The notes: generated from the letters alone by a model not told the origin. Counted from the stretch's first letter, positions 40,201-48,700 are shown. The stretch is 64,000 nt of DNA from Streptacidiphilus albus JL83 (GCF_000744705.1 NZ_JQML01000001.1:8194017-8258016), one strand, 5' to 3'. Program-made: numbers and translations.

Positions 40201-40899
40201 TCCGGCCGCACCACCGGGCTGCTGCCGCGCAAGGTCCGGCCCGGCACCGACGACATGACCACCGGTCCGGCGATGAGCCGGGAGGACGCGCTCCGCGCCA
40301 TCGAGGTCGGCATCGAGACCGCCCGCGACCTGGTCGCGGCCGGCAACAAGGCGCTGATCACCGGTGACATGGGGATCGCCAACACCACCCCGGCGGCCGC
40401 GCTGATCGCCGTGTTCACCGGCGAGGACCCGTCCGTGGTGACCGGCCGCGGCACGGGCATCGACGACGAGACCCACGCCCGCAAGGTCGCCGTGATCCGG
40501 GCGGCGCTGGAGCTGCACCGTCCCGACCCCTCCGACCCGATCGGCGTGCTGGCCGCGGTCGGCGGCCTTGAGCACGCCGCCCTGGCCGGGTTCATGCTCG
40601 GTGCGGCCAGCCTCCGGACGCCGGTCATCCTGGACGGCGTCATCGCCGGCGCGGCGGCGCTGGTCGCCAAGGCCATCGCCCCCGAGGTGCTGGCCGCCTG
40701 CATCGCCGGGCACCGCTCGGCCGAGCCCGGGCACAAGGCCGCGCTGGCCAAGCTCGGACTGCGCCCGCTGATCGACCTGGACCTGCGCCTGGGCGAGGGC
40801 AGCGGCGCCCTGCTGGCCCTTCCCCTGGTGCAGTCGGCGGCCCGCGCGATGCACGATGTAGCTACCTTCGACTCGGCCGGCGTCACCGAGAAGCACTGA
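37222..40899 (+). CDS. cobT: BluB-CobT fusion with long disordered N-terminus
   Basis: The 1225-residue protein has three parts. Residues 1-650 are a low-complexity Ala/Pro/Glu/Val region with repeated PVAEA and VEP-type units, lacking predicted globular structure. Residues about 652-865 are a BluB-type nitroreductase (REAVHRVMRERRDIRNGF; HTAPSVGYSQPWDF), the enzyme that makes dimethylbenzimidazole from reduced flavin. Residues about 872-1225 are CobT, nicotinate-nucleotide:DMB phosphoribosyltransferase (KPAGSLGMLE; FAGDHGVHAQGVT; TGDMGIANTTPAAA; catalytic Glu region DLDLRLGEGSGAL). The fusion couples synthesis of the lower ligand to its activation. GGAAGGAG precedes the ATG. Confidence 0.92.
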   Translation: MSDTGHVPTGGPSSVGEQASHDPFGGEGSLQQGVVRPPYTFLDQPDGLDEDEDELLMPGPQGSWGEPVLREPIAPVLPEYQSDASGPAPVYAPVFAPVFAAEPAAAAPMADPLTDPLPVTFTDPGPAPVADGLAAAAPAPEPAPAAAAVFTPEPAAAPVEPEAPGAQAEPPAPSWPPLMPPGVPQSSQPVVEPVAAVEPAQPVVAPPRRPLHAGPPIPDPSMMTGQVPVRSLADRGPSSHGESVFPAGSGAAGAGTQHQGPEYLDQPGMDPAQPQPEARTATQTAVQVEAPPTASATEPLPTVPAQLPSPASTLGGRSLPEPPPTVEDAGTLALNGVQPAAVQPAAVQPTQAAAVEPQAVEVRVVEPQVAETVAAAAPTADAPAADPQPVEPVAAEPVVQPQAAPVVAEPIAFAPVEAAPVAEAVPVAVAEPVVQPEALPVAEALPVAETVPVAETMPANQSEPAAEIPAASPVEASAPVQAPAPRGGGSRIAAFMATPSAQLADVIPEPAAGPEQPAAEPVAVDVTAVGSGLLTDQGFAGDAQPGSADLPAQDQQQEPAPVAEAVPGADPEAQAEVEATVTGTVTEPQPEVEVEVDAGIEPEAQSGAEAEAEPLAAAPDTDTATDTDPEHQVEPEDHEPLGPAAPAYDDDMREAVHRVMRERRDIRNGFRSDPVPHEVLIRVLEAAHTAPSVGYSQPWDFVVIRSAKTRARMHELAERQRDAYAASLPKGRAKQFKELKIEAILETPVNIVVTADRTRGGRHTLGRHTQPQMAPYSAALAVENLWLAARAEGLGVGWVSFFDEQEMVRELGLPEHLDVVAYLCVGYVNEFPSEPELAQAGWAKKRPLSWVVHEETYGRRALPGEEPHSVLQETLRGIRPLDAKALGEAWDRQKRMTKPAGSLGMLEIISAQLCGLSRKCPPPIPEPACVAVFAGDHGVHAQGVTHWPQEVTAQMVANFLAGGAVVNAFATQLGAEVCVVDVGVASELPAAIESGRTTGLLPRKVRPGTDDMTTGPAMSREDALRAIEVGIETARDLVAAGNKALITGDMGIANTTPAAALIAVFTGEDPSVVTGRGTGIDDETHARKVAVIRAALELHRPDPSDPIGVLAAVGGLEHAALAGFMLGAASLRTPVILDGVIAGAAALVAKAIAPEVLAACIAGHRSAEPGHKAALAKLGLRPLIDLDLRLGEGSGALLALPLVQSAARAMHDVATFDSAGVTEKH
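38536..38589 (+). repeat. 18-bp in-frame tandem repeat inside the disordered region
   Basis: Three adjacent units of ctgcccgtcgccgaggcc (last with two changes) code LPVAEA, LPVAET and VPVAET. Looser versions of the same unit occur between 38220 and 38640. Confidence 0.8.
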
Positions 40900-41009
40900 C
40901 GCTTCCCGGTCCGAACCCGAACGATCCACCCCGGCGCCGGGGCTCCCCGAGGACGGGAGCCCCGTGCCGCCGGAGCACGGGGACCGCCCCGGAGAATTGG
41001 AGCGCCACC

Positions 41010-42242
41010 ATGCCCGTACCCGCAGCCCAGGACGACCGCTCGGCCGTCACGCCCTACCCGCTGGGGCTGCTGCTGGCCGGACGGCGCGTCGTCGTCCTCG
41101 GCGGCGGTCAGGTGGCCCAGCGCCGCCTGCCGGCCCTGCTCGCCGCGGGCGCCGACGTGCACCTGATATCCCCCAGCACCACCCCGGCCGTCCAGGCGAT
41201 GGGCGACGCCGGCGAGCTGACCTGGCACGCCCGCGGCTACCGGCCCGGGGACCTGGCCGAGGCCTGGTACGTCCTCGCGGCCACCGGCGATCCCGCCGTC
41301 AACGCGGCCGCCGCGGCCGAGGCCGAGGCCGCCCGCACCTTCTGCTCCCGGGCCGACGACGCCTCCGGCGGCACCGCCTGGACCCCCGCGCAGGGACGCC
41401 AGGACGGCACCACCGTCGCGGTCCTCTCCGGCGACCCCCGCCGCTCCGCCGCCCTGCGGGACGCCGTCGTGGCCGGACTCCGCGACGGCAGCCTCGCCGC
41501 CGCCCACCACCGCACCCACCGCGCCGGGGTGGCGCTCGTCGGCGGCGGCCCCGGCGACCCGGACCTGATCACGGTGCGCGGGCGCCGACTGCTGGCCGAG
41601 GCCGACGTGGTCATCGCCGACCGGCTCGCCCCGCGCGAACTCCTGGACGAGCTCGGCCCGCAGGTCGAGGTCATCGACGCGTCCAAGATCCCCTATGGCC
41701 GCTTCATGGCCCAGGAGGCGATCAACGACGCCCTGATCCAGCACGCCAAGGCCGGGAAGTTCGTGGTCCGGCTGAAGGGCGGCGACCCCTATGTCTTCGG
41801 CCGGGGCATGGAGGAGCTGCTGGCCCTCACCGAGGCCGGCATCCCGGTCACCGTCGTCCCCGGCATCTCCAGCTCCATCAGCGTCCCCGCCGCCGCCGGG
41901 ATCCCGGTCACCCACCGGGGCGTGACCCACTCCTTCACCGTCATCTCCGGCCATGTCGCGCCCGAGGACAAGCGCTCGCTGGTCGACTGGGACGCCGCCG
42001 CGAAGATGCGGGGCACCCTGGTGCTGCTGATGGCGGTGGAGCGGATCGCCGCCATCGCCGCCGCGCTGATCGCCGGCGGTCGCGATCCGGAGACCCCGGT
42101 CGCCGTCGTCCAGGAGGGCACCACCGCCAACCAGCGCCGGGTCGACGCGACGCTCGCCACCGTGGCCGAGGTCGTCGCGGCCGAGCAGGTCCGCCCGCCG
42201 GCCGTGGTCGTCATCGGCGAGGTCGTCGGCTTGGCAGGCTGA
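41010..42242 (+). CDS. cysG: Uroporphyrinogen-III C-methyltransferase fused to siroheme-synthase N-domain
   Basis: In this 410-residue protein residues 1-160 form the NAD-binding precorrin-2 dehydrogenase-type domain (VVVLGGGQVAQRRLPALLAAGA), and residues 168-410 the SUMT domain (VALVGGGPGDPDLITVRG; VVRLKGGDPYVFGRG; VVPGISSSISVPAAAGIP). It makes precorrin-2 for cobalamin or sirohydrochlorin for siroheme. The C-terminal half is full length. It is 110 bp after the bluB-cobT fusion on the same strand and consistent with a cobalamin operon. Confidence 0.94.
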   Translation: MPVPAAQDDRSAVTPYPLGLLLAGRRVVVLGGGQVAQRRLPALLAAGADVHLISPSTTPAVQAMGDAGELTWHARGYRPGDLAEAWYVLAATGDPAVNAAAAAEAEAARTFCSRADDASGGTAWTPAQGRQDGTTVAVLSGDPRRSAALRDAVVAGLRDGSLAAAHHRTHRAGVALVGGGPGDPDLITVRGRRLLAEADVVIADRLAPRELLDELGPQVEVIDASKIPYGRFMAQEAINDALIQHAKAGKFVVRLKGGDPYVFGRGMEELLALTEAGIPVTVVPGISSSISVPAAAGIPVTHRGVTHSFTVISGHVAPEDKRSLVDWDAAAKMRGTLVLLMAVERIAAIAAALIAGGRDPETPVAVVQEGTTANQRRVDATLATVAEVVAAEQVRPPAVVVIGEVVGLAG

Positions 42243-42265
42243 GCGGGAGCGGGCAGGATCGACCC

Positions 42266-43087
42266 GTGGCCGAACTCATCACCATCGAGGACCCGAACGA
42301 CCCGCGCCTGAACGACTACGTCGCGCTCACCGACGTCGAACTGCGCCGCCGCCGCGAGCCGGAGGAGGGCCTGTTCATCGCCGAGGGCGAGAAGGTCATC
42401 CGCCGTGCCCGCACGGCCGGCTACCGGATGCGCTCGATGCTCCTCTCGTCGAAGTGGATCGACGTGATGCGGGACGTCATCGACGAGGTCCCGGCGCCGG
42501 TCTACGCGGTCGCGCCGGAACTGGCCGAGCAGGTGACCGGCTACCACGTGCACCGGGGCGCGCTCGCCTCGATGCAGCGCAAGCCGCTGAGTTCGGCGGC
42601 CGACCTGCTCGCCGGGACCCGCCCGGGTGAGCGGCGCCGGGTGGTGATCTTCGAGGACATCGTCGACCACGCCAACATGGGCGCCGCCTTCCGGAACGCG
42701 GCGGCGCTGGGCGTCGATGCCGTGTTCCTCACCCCGCGCTGCGCGGACCCGTTCTACCGGCGCTCGGTGAAGGTCTCGATGGGGGCGGTGTTCGCGGTCC
42801 CGCACGCCAGGCTGGAGTCCTGGCCGCAGGACGCCGACATCTTCCGCGAGCACGGCTTCGTGCTCGCGGCCCTCTGCCTCTCGGAGAACTCGATCACCCT
42901 GGACGAGCTCGCCGCCCGGCCGTACGACCGGCTGGCGCTGGTGCTCGGCACGGAGGGGGAGGGACTCTCCGCGGAGGCGCTGCGCGCCTCCGACGAGCAC
43001 GTCCGGATCCCGATGGAGGCCGGCGTCGACTCGCTGAACGTGGCCGCCGCCTCGGCCGTCGCCTTCTACGCCACCCGGCGGGTCTGA
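42266..43087 (+). CDS. TrmH/SpoU-family RNA 2'-O-methyltransferase
   Basis: This 273-residue enzyme has an N-terminal substrate-binding domain (EGLFIAEGEKVIRRA) and the SPOUT catalytic domain with HANMGAAFRNAAALGVDAVFL, VLGTEGEGLS and SLNVAAASAVAFYA. It differs from the partial protein at the left edge, so the window encodes two SpoU enzymes. GTG start at 42266, 23 bp after cysG. The RNA target is unknown. Confidence 0.88.
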   Translation: MAELITIEDPNDPRLNDYVALTDVELRRRREPEEGLFIAEGEKVIRRARTAGYRMRSMLLSSKWIDVMRDVIDEVPAPVYAVAPELAEQVTGYHVHRGALASMQRKPLSSAADLLAGTRPGERRRVVIFEDIVDHANMGAAFRNAAALGVDAVFLTPRCADPFYRRSVKVSMGAVFAVPHARLESWPQDADIFREHGFVLAALCLSENSITLDELAARPYDRLALVLGTEGEGLSAEALRASDEHVRIPMEAGVDSLNVAAASAVAFYATRRV

Positions 43088-43187
43088 CCCGGCTCCGACC
43101 CTCGCCGACATGCGGGACCGCACGCCGCAGTGCACGATCAACGTGCACTCTCGGACGCGCCCCCGGCGCCGCAGCGAGGAGGAAGCC

Positions 43188-43487
43188 ATGGCTCATCACC
43201 ACAAGTCCAACAAGGCGGTCGAAGGCGACCCCGACACCGGGCACGGGGGCGGACTGCCCCAGCGTCCCGACGAGGCGGAGCTGGAAGAGCGCACCGAGGT
43301 GGAACGGGTAGAGGCGGGCCTGCCGGCCGATCCCGGGGCCACCGCGGCCGACACCGACCCCGAGGCCGAGTACTCGGAGGAGCAGGCCGAGGTCGACCGG
43401 CAGGCCGACAGCGGCGAGCTCGCCCAGGAGGCCCGGGTCCCGAAGAAGGACCGCGAGGCGTTCCCGCCGAGCAACTACAACGGCTGA
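43188..43487 (+). CDS. Small acidic hydrophilic protein
   Basis: The 99-residue protein begins MAHHHKSNKAVEGD and is rich in Glu, Asp, Ala and Gln, with no hydrophobic core, so it is probably disordered. GAGGAGGAAG gives a strong ribosome site. Its composition resembles small stress-related hydrophilic proteins, but no family is recognised. Confidence 0.65.
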   Translation: MAHHHKSNKAVEGDPDTGHGGGLPQRPDEAELEERTEVERVEAGLPADPGATAADTDPEAEYSEEQAEVDRQADSGELAQEARVPKKDREAFPPSNYNG

Positions 43488-43522
43488 CCCGGCGACTGCC
43501 CCGGCTGACCCGGCGACTGCCT
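43481..43522. repeat. 21-bp tandem repeat after a stop codon
   Basis: Two copies of cggctgacccggcgactgcc (43481-43501 and 43502-43522), plus a degenerate third, start within the last codons of the small acidic-protein gene and carry its stop. Probably slippage. Confidence 0.65.
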
Positions 43523-43554
43523 CGGCCGAACCGGCGACCGGAGCGCTGCCCGGC

Positions 43555-45564
43555 TCAGCCCTGCTGCTGGGCCAGGGTGCCCGAGCCCGGCCAGGTCTCG
43601 GTCATCGTCCCGTCGGCGTCGGGCGTGTAGCGGGTGGTGCTCACTGGGCTCGCCCCGGAGGCCGGGGTGTGCTCCTGGCGCAGGATCGAGCCGTCCACGA
43701 TCTGCCAGCTGCCGACGCCCTGCGGGGTCCCGGTAGAGGCGTGGGAGGCCAGCAGAACCGGTTCTGCACCGCCGAGGCCGAACAGTTCCACCAGGTCCTC
43801 CGGGGCGCTGCCGCCCAGCCGGGTGAGGATCACCACGGCGGCGGGGGCGCCCCGGTAGCGCGCGGGCAGCACCGCCGTCAGCGACACCGGTGACCCGCCG
43901 TCGGTGGAGTGCCCGTTCCGGAGCAGGATCATCGAACCGTCGCTCGGGTCGGGGTAACGCCGGTTCGCCCAGTCCGCGGCCGCGGCCGCGGCCGGCGTCG
44001 TCGGCAGCGGCTGTCCCGCCGCCGTGGACTGCACCGCGGTCACCGCCGTCAGCTGCGCCGCGTTCTGCACGCCCGCCGACGGAGCCGCGCCCTGCGCGGC
44101 GACGACGGCCGGGACGGAGGACCGGCTCGTCGGCACGGCCGGTCCCAGCCCCTTGGTGGTCCGGCTCTCACAGCCCTGGGCGACGGCGATGGCGACCGCG
44201 ACGGCGATGGTGACGGTGATGAAGACGACGATCCGCTGACGCAGCAGCCGGCGCGACGGCGAGGGCACCGGACGGCCCGGCGGCGGCGTCCGGCGTCCGG
44301 CCACCGCCGTCGGCGCCTCACGGACCGCCGGTCGCGCCATGTGCGGCACGGTCGCCGCCTCGTCGGAGGCGGAGGCCGGGGCGTGCGGCTGGGCGCGCTT
44401 CGGCGGGTGCGGGGCGCCCTGCGCGGTGCCGCGTGCCGCTCCGGCAGCCGGGCCGGCGGTCCGGGCGTGACCAGCCTGGTGGGCCGCGGCCGACGACTGG
44501 CCGGGGCCGGCGGCGGGCGCCGAGGAGGGCAGCCCCGGCGGCAGGGGCTCGCGCACGGTCGGCGGCATCGGCGGCCGCCGGGTCGAGGGACGGCTCACCG
44601 GCCGCTGGAGGGACTGCGCCCCCTGGCTCTGCCTGCTCTGCGGCTGCGGCACGCCGGCCGACCCGCCGGCGGACTGCCGCGCCGACGGCGACGGGTGGGG
44701 ATCGCCCTCGGCGGTCGCCGCCGGGTGCGGCAACTGGCTGCGTCCGATCGCGGCCCCGCGCGCGGTCAGCTCCCGCAGCCGGTCGCGCAGCTGGGTGGTG
44801 GTGGGCCGGTCGACCGGCTCCTTGGCCAGGCAGGCCCGGATCACCGGGGCCAGGGTGCCGGGGACGTCGCCCAGCTCGGGCTCCTCGTGCACCACCCGGT
44901 ACAGCATCACCTCGGAGCTGCCCTGGCCGAAGGGCGAGTCGCCGGTCGCGGCGTAGGCCAGGGTCGTGCCCAGGGCGAAGACGTCGGTGGCCCCGGTCAC
45001 CGAGATGCCCCGGACCTGCTCGGGGGCGAGGAAGCCGGGGGAGCCGACGGCGGTGCCGACATGGGTGAGGGTGCTGGCGCCGGTCGACCAGGCGATGCCG
45101 AAGTCGATGATCCGCGGCCCCTTGGGGGAGAGCAGGATGTTCGAGGGCTTCAGGTCGCGGTGCACCACCCCGGCCTGGTGGACATGGACCAGGCCGTCGG
45201 CCAGGGCCGCGCCGATCGCCGCGACCTCCGGCCAGGGCAGCGGCCCCTCGTCGCCGACCCGCTTGTAGAGCGAGGGCCCGGGGACGTAGGAGGTGGCGAG
45301 CCACGGGCGCTCGGCGTCGATGTCGGAGGCCACCAGCCGGGCGATGCAGCCGCTGCGGATCCGGGCGGCGGCGGCGACCTCGCGGGCGAAGCGGGTGCGG
45401 AACTCCTGGTCCTCGGCCAGCTCGGAGCGGATCAGCTTGAGCGCGACCTTCTGCCCCCGGCGGTCCGAGCCGAGATAGACCACGCCCATCCCGCCGGTGC
45501 CCAGCCGCCGGTGCAGGCGGTAGGGGCCGACGACTCGCGGGTCCTCCCGCCGGAGCCGCATCAT
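43555..45564 (-). CDS. Membrane Ser/Thr protein kinase (PknB-like) with extracellular domain
   Basis: The 669-residue protein has a Hanks-type kinase domain (residues about 12-265): GTGGMGVVY loop, VALKLI lysine, VVHRDLKPSNILL catalytic loop, DFGIAW and SPGFLAPEQVRG. A Pro/Ala/Gln-rich juxtamembrane linker of about 150 residues follows, then one membrane helix (VVFITVTIAVAVAIAVAQG), then about 200 extracellular residues with WANRRYPDPSDGSMILLRNG. There are no PASTA repeats. It probably senses an external signal. The start at 45564 is the second of three possible codons (TTG at 45570). Confidence 0.9.
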   Translation of the reverse strand: MMRLRREDPRVVGPYRLHRRLGTGGMGVVYLGSDRRGQKVALKLIRSELAEDQEFRTRFAREVAAAARIRSGCIARLVASDIDAERPWLATSYVPGPSLYKRVGDEGPLPWPEVAAIGAALADGLVHVHQAGVVHRDLKPSNILLSPKGPRIIDFGIAWSTGASTLTHVGTAVGSPGFLAPEQVRGISVTGATDVFALGTTLAYAATGDSPFGQGSSEVMLYRVVHEEPELGDVPGTLAPVIRACLAKEPVDRPTTTQLRDRLRELTARGAAIGRSQLPHPAATAEGDPHPSPSARQSAGGSAGVPQPQSRQSQGAQSLQRPVSRPSTRRPPMPPTVREPLPPGLPSSAPAAGPGQSSAAAHQAGHARTAGPAAGAARGTAQGAPHPPKRAQPHAPASASDEAATVPHMARPAVREAPTAVAGRRTPPPGRPVPSPSRRLLRQRIVVFITVTIAVAVAIAVAQGCESRTTKGLGPAVPTSRSSVPAVVAAQGAAPSAGVQNAAQLTAVTAVQSTAAGQPLPTTPAAAAAADWANRRYPDPSDGSMILLRNGHSTDGGSPVSLTAVLPARYRGAPAAVVILTRLGGSAPEDLVELFGLGGAEPVLLASHASTGTPQGVGSWQIVDGSILRQEHTPASGASPVSTTRYTPDADGTMTETWPGSGTLAQQQG

Positions 45565-45735
45565 CGCCAATGTCCCGTCCCACCGTCAGGTCCCGGTGCC
45601 GGGACTTGCTCTGATTGCCAGGCGACAGCTTACGGACTGGGTCGGTCAGGGTGCTGGTTCGCAACACCTGTGCGGCCTGTCGGATTGTCAGATTCTGCTC
45701 GGCCCGGGCGGCGGCGGACTTCGGCTGACAGACCG

Positions 45736-47169
45736 TCAGGGTACGGTCGGCGGCGTGGCAGCCGCTTCCAGGGCGGTCAGGGCCCGGCGCCAGAGCCCGG
45801 GCAGCTCCGCGCCACCGGTCAGTGCGCCGTCCGTGAGGAAGGTCACCTGCAGCTGCCGCCGACCGACGGTCCAGGCGATGAACAGCGGCTGCCCGGGGAC
45901 CGACACCGGCAGCGGGAAGACGAGCCGGACCGGCGTGTCCCCGAAGGCCAGCGGGCGGCGCAGCCGGACGTCGGCCAGGCTCAGCGGGGTGTAGCGGGGA
46001 TCGAGGCTGTGGCGCAGCCCCAGCCTGCCGTACCAGTACGGCATGCGCTGGAACAGCGCGAGGTGGCGTCGGCCGAGGTCGGCGATCCGGGCCGGCGTCA
46101 CCTGCTGCTGGAGCTGCCGCAGTTGGGCCAGGGGGGAGCTCTCGCCGCAGGGCAGGCCGATCCGCAGCACCCCGGCCCGGTTGCCCAGCAGCCGGTGCGG
46201 GTCGTCCGGCCCCCGGACGCTGACGCCGAGGTTGGCGTGCAGGGTCCCGGTCGGGAGGGCGTCGGCGGGCCGGTCCCCGGGGCGCCAGGACCGGAGGGTC
46301 CCGGTCGCGGCCGCCAGGCAGACCTGGTTCAGGCTGGCGCCGGTCGCGCGGCAGACGGCGTGCAGCCCGGCCAGATCGACCACGGCGGTGGAGACCGAGC
46401 GGCGCCCGGTCAGCGGCCGGTCAAGACCGGACCAGGAGGCGCTCCGCCGCAGCGGCGGCAGCAGCTCCCGGACGGTCACCGCCCGGAACCGCCCGGCCCC
46501 GCCACTACCGGCGGACGAGGAGGCGGACGAGCCGGAGGAGGCGCCGGTGGCCGTCCCGGCGGACGCGGTTCCGGGCGCGCCGGCGTGCGGGCCGACCGGA
46601 CGGCGCGGCGGGACCGGCCAGCGCGCGCCGAAGAGCTCCTCCGCCGTCGCCATGGCGGCCGCACCGTCCTGGAAGGCGTGGTGCGCGCGGTAGCACAGCG
46701 CATAGCCGACTCCGTCGGCCGAGCCGCCGTCGGCCGAGCCGCCGTCGGCCGAGCCGCCGTCGGCCGAGCCGCCGTCGGCCGCCGACCGGAGCAGCCACAC
46801 CCCCCAGCGCGGCCGGTCCTCCGGCAGCGGCAGGTCGAGCACGGCCGCCAGCAGCCGGTCCGGGTCCCCGGCGTCCGCACCGGGCAGCACCAGCTCGTGG
46901 ACGTGCCGGGCCGGGTCGAAGGAGCGGTCGACCACCCAGCGCGGCCGGGTCGGCGGCCCGTCGATCCGGCAGCTCAGCTCCGGGACGGCCGGCAGCCGCG
47001 CGGCGAGGTGGGCGACCAGCTCCGCGCGGGTGGGCGCGGGGCCGTCCAGCAGCAGCACCAGGCCCAGGTGCATGGCGCTGTCGGCGCCCCTCCGCGCGAG
47101 GTCGAGGGTGATCCGGTCCTGGGTGGACAGCCGGGGGAGTGCCTCGGGAACGGACAGCAGCAGGGTCAC
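45736..47169 (-). CDS. WS/DGAT-type O-acyltransferase
   Basis: This 477-residue protein has the catalytic HHxxxDG motif as H163-H164-AFQ-D168-G169, preceded by SAMHLGLVLLLDG, and a C-terminal domain with GNRAGVLRIGLP and PLFIAWTVGRRQLQVTFLTD. The family transfers acyl groups from CoA or carrier protein to alcohols. Unlike most members it has a GGSAD repeat (residues 132-152) and a Gly/Ser-rich loop inserted near the active site. It lies 59 bp downstream of the ketosynthase gene and probably ends the operon ACP-KS-AT. An ester-forming role in the nearby terpenoid locus is inferred. GTG start. Confidence 0.8.
   Translation of the reverse strand: MTLLLSVPEALPRLSTQDRITLDLARRGADSAMHLGLVLLLDGPAPTRAELVAHLAARLPAVPELSCRIDGPPTRPRWVVDRSFDPARHVHELVLPGADAGDPDRLLAAVLDLPLPEDRPRWGVWLLRSAADGGSADGGSADGGSADGGSADGVGYALCYRAHHAFQDGAAAMATAEELFGARWPVPPRRPVGPHAGAPGTASAGTATGASSGSSASSSAGSGGAGRFRAVTVRELLPPLRRSASWSGLDRPLTGRRSVSTAVVDLAGLHAVCRATGASLNQVCLAAATGTLRSWRPGDRPADALPTGTLHANLGVSVRGPDDPHRLLGNRAGVLRIGLPCGESSPLAQLRQLQQQVTPARIADLGRRHLALFQRMPYWYGRLGLRHSLDPRYTPLSLADVRLRRPLAFGDTPVRLVFPLPVSVPGQPLFIAWTVGRRQLQVTFLTDGALTGGAELPGLWRRALTALEAAATPPTVP
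46714..46788 (-). repeat. 15-bp coding tandem repeat
   Basis: About five copies of gtcggccgagccgcc code the GGSAD units of the acyltransferase, next to its active-site motif. Copy number may vary between strains. Confidence 0.85.
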
Positions 47170-47228
47170 GGGCAGCCTTCGACGTGGGAGCCGCACCGGA
47201 GCGGTGCGGCAGCGGGTGGAGCGCGGAG

Positions 47229-48470
47229 TCAGGCGGGGGCGAAGGCCAGCACGGCGTTGTGGCCGCCGAAGCCGACCGAGGTGGACAGCGCCAGGGCGGG
47301 GCGCTGCCGACGGCACTCGGTCACCACGTCCAGCTCGACCCCGGGGTCGAGCGCGACCAGGTTGGCGGTGGGCGGCACCAGCCCCTGTTCGACCGTCAGC
47401 ACCGTCAGCGCCGCCTCCACCGCGCCGGCCGCGCCGAGCAGATGGCCGGTGACCCCCTTGGTCGAGGTCACCGAGGGGCCGTGCGGCAGCAGGGCGGAGA
47501 GCACGGCGGCCTCGATCGCGTCCCCGCGCCTGGTCCCGGTGCCGTGGGCGTTCACATGGGCCACCGCCTCCGGTCCGGCGCCCGCGTCGGCCAGCGCCGT
47601 CCGGACGGCGGCGGCGATCCCGGCGCCCTGCGGATGCGGCGAGACCACGTGGTGGGCGTCCGAGGAGGCGCCGTGGCCGACGATCCGGGCCCGGACCACG
47701 GCCCGGCGGGCGCCGGCGTCGGCCGGCCGCTCCAGCACCAGCACACCGGCCCCCTCGCCCATCACGAAGCCGTCCCGGTCCGCGTCGAAGGGGCGCAGCG
47801 CGCCGCCAGGGTCGTCGTAGCGCCGCGAGAGCGCGCCGAGCCGGTCGAAGCCGGCCAGGTAGAACGGGGTGACGGCGGCCTCGGCCCCGCCGACCACGGC
47901 GATGTCGCAGCGGTCCAGCAGCAGCAGGTCCCGGGCCGTGCCGAGGGCCGTCGCGCCGGACGCGCAGGCGGTGTTGACGGTGAAGCAGGATCCGGTGGCC
48001 CGGAACTCGATCGCCAGCTGCGCGGCCACCGAGTTGCCCAGCGAGCTGGGCACCGCGTACGGCGAGATGCCGGCCGGTCCGGTCTCCAGCAGGAAGCGGT
48101 GCTCGGCCTCCAGCGTGCCGGCGCCGCCGGTGCCGGTGCCGATGACCACGGCCACCCGGGCGCCGTCCCAGGAGCCCGGATCGAGTCCGGCGTCGGCCAG
48201 CGCCTCACGGGCGGCCAGCAGGGCGAGCTGTGCGCAGCGGTCGGGCCTGCGGGCGGCGGCCCGCCCCAGCCGCTCCGGCTCGAACGGCCCGACCCGGCAG
48301 GCCAGCTGGAACGATTCACCGTTCGAGCCGCCCTCCGGCGGCTGCCTGACCACGCGCTCCAGCACGGTGCTGGGCAGCCCCTTGCAGACCCGCTCCCAGC
48401 TGGCCGGACACCCGTCGCCCGCCGGTGTCACCAGGCCGATTCCGGTGACACACACGTCTGTTCGGGTCAT
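47229..48470 (-). CDS. Beta-ketoacyl-ACP synthase (KAS II/FabF type)
   Basis: This 413-residue thiolase-fold enzyme has the Cys-His-His triad: C169 in NTACASG, H309 in NAHGTGT and H343 in KGVTGHLLG. GFGGHNAVLAF closes the protein. It extends acyl-ACP chains by decarboxylative condensation. The gene overlaps the ACP gene by 4 bp (ATGA), so the two proteins are made together. No chain-length factor, ketoreductase, dehydratase or acyl-CoA loading gene is adjacent; other steps would come from primary fatty-acid synthesis. It may form a short or modified acyl chain for the acyltransferase. Confidence 0.92.
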   Translation of the reverse strand: MTRTDVCVTGIGLVTPAGDGCPASWERVCKGLPSTVLERVVRQPPEGGSNGESFQLACRVGPFEPERLGRAAARRPDRCAQLALLAAREALADAGLDPGSWDGARVAVVIGTGTGGAGTLEAEHRFLLETGPAGISPYAVPSSLGNSVAAQLAIEFRATGSCFTVNTACASGATALGTARDLLLLDRCDIAVVGGAEAAVTPFYLAGFDRLGALSRRYDDPGGALRPFDADRDGFVMGEGAGVLVLERPADAGARRAVVRARIVGHGASSDAHHVVSPHPQGAGIAAAVRTALADAGAGPEAVAHVNAHGTGTRRGDAIEAAVLSALLPHGPSVTSTKGVTGHLLGAAGAVEAALTVLTVEQGLVPPTANLVALDPGVELDVVTECRRQRPALALSTSVGFGGHNAVLAFAPA

Positions 48471-48700
48471 CGGGCCGCGACCGGGGCGCCGTCGACGACG
48501 GTGACCAGGTCGGCCAGCGTGTCCGCGCCGGTGATCTCCTCCTCGGTGACCGCCAGACCGTGCTCCCGCCGCAGGACCAGGGCGAGTTCGGCGACGGCCA
48601 GGGAGTCGAGCCCGGCCTCCTCGCGGATCGCCTCGGGCACGATGTCCGCCTCCGGCAGGCCCATTGCGATGAGGATGCACTTGAGTTCGTCGAAGGTCAT
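48467..48700 (-). CDS. Acyl carrier protein
   Basis: The 77-residue protein is an ACP: phosphopantetheine-accepting S33 in GLDSLAVAEL, an acidic helix II, and C-terminal ADTLADLVTVVDG. It begins MTFDELKCILIAMGL, which is unlike the housekeeping AcpP, so it is dedicated to this locus. It is the first gene of the leftward operon and overlaps the ketosynthase gene. Confidence 0.92.
   Translation of the reverse strand: MTFDELKCILIAMGLPEADIVPEAIREEAGLDSLAVAELALVLRREHGLAVTEEEITGADTLADLVTVVDGAPVAAR

Noticed and set aside
46714-46788. CRISPR or minisatellite array
   Set aside because: Units are contiguous, 15 bp long and in frame within a coding sequence.
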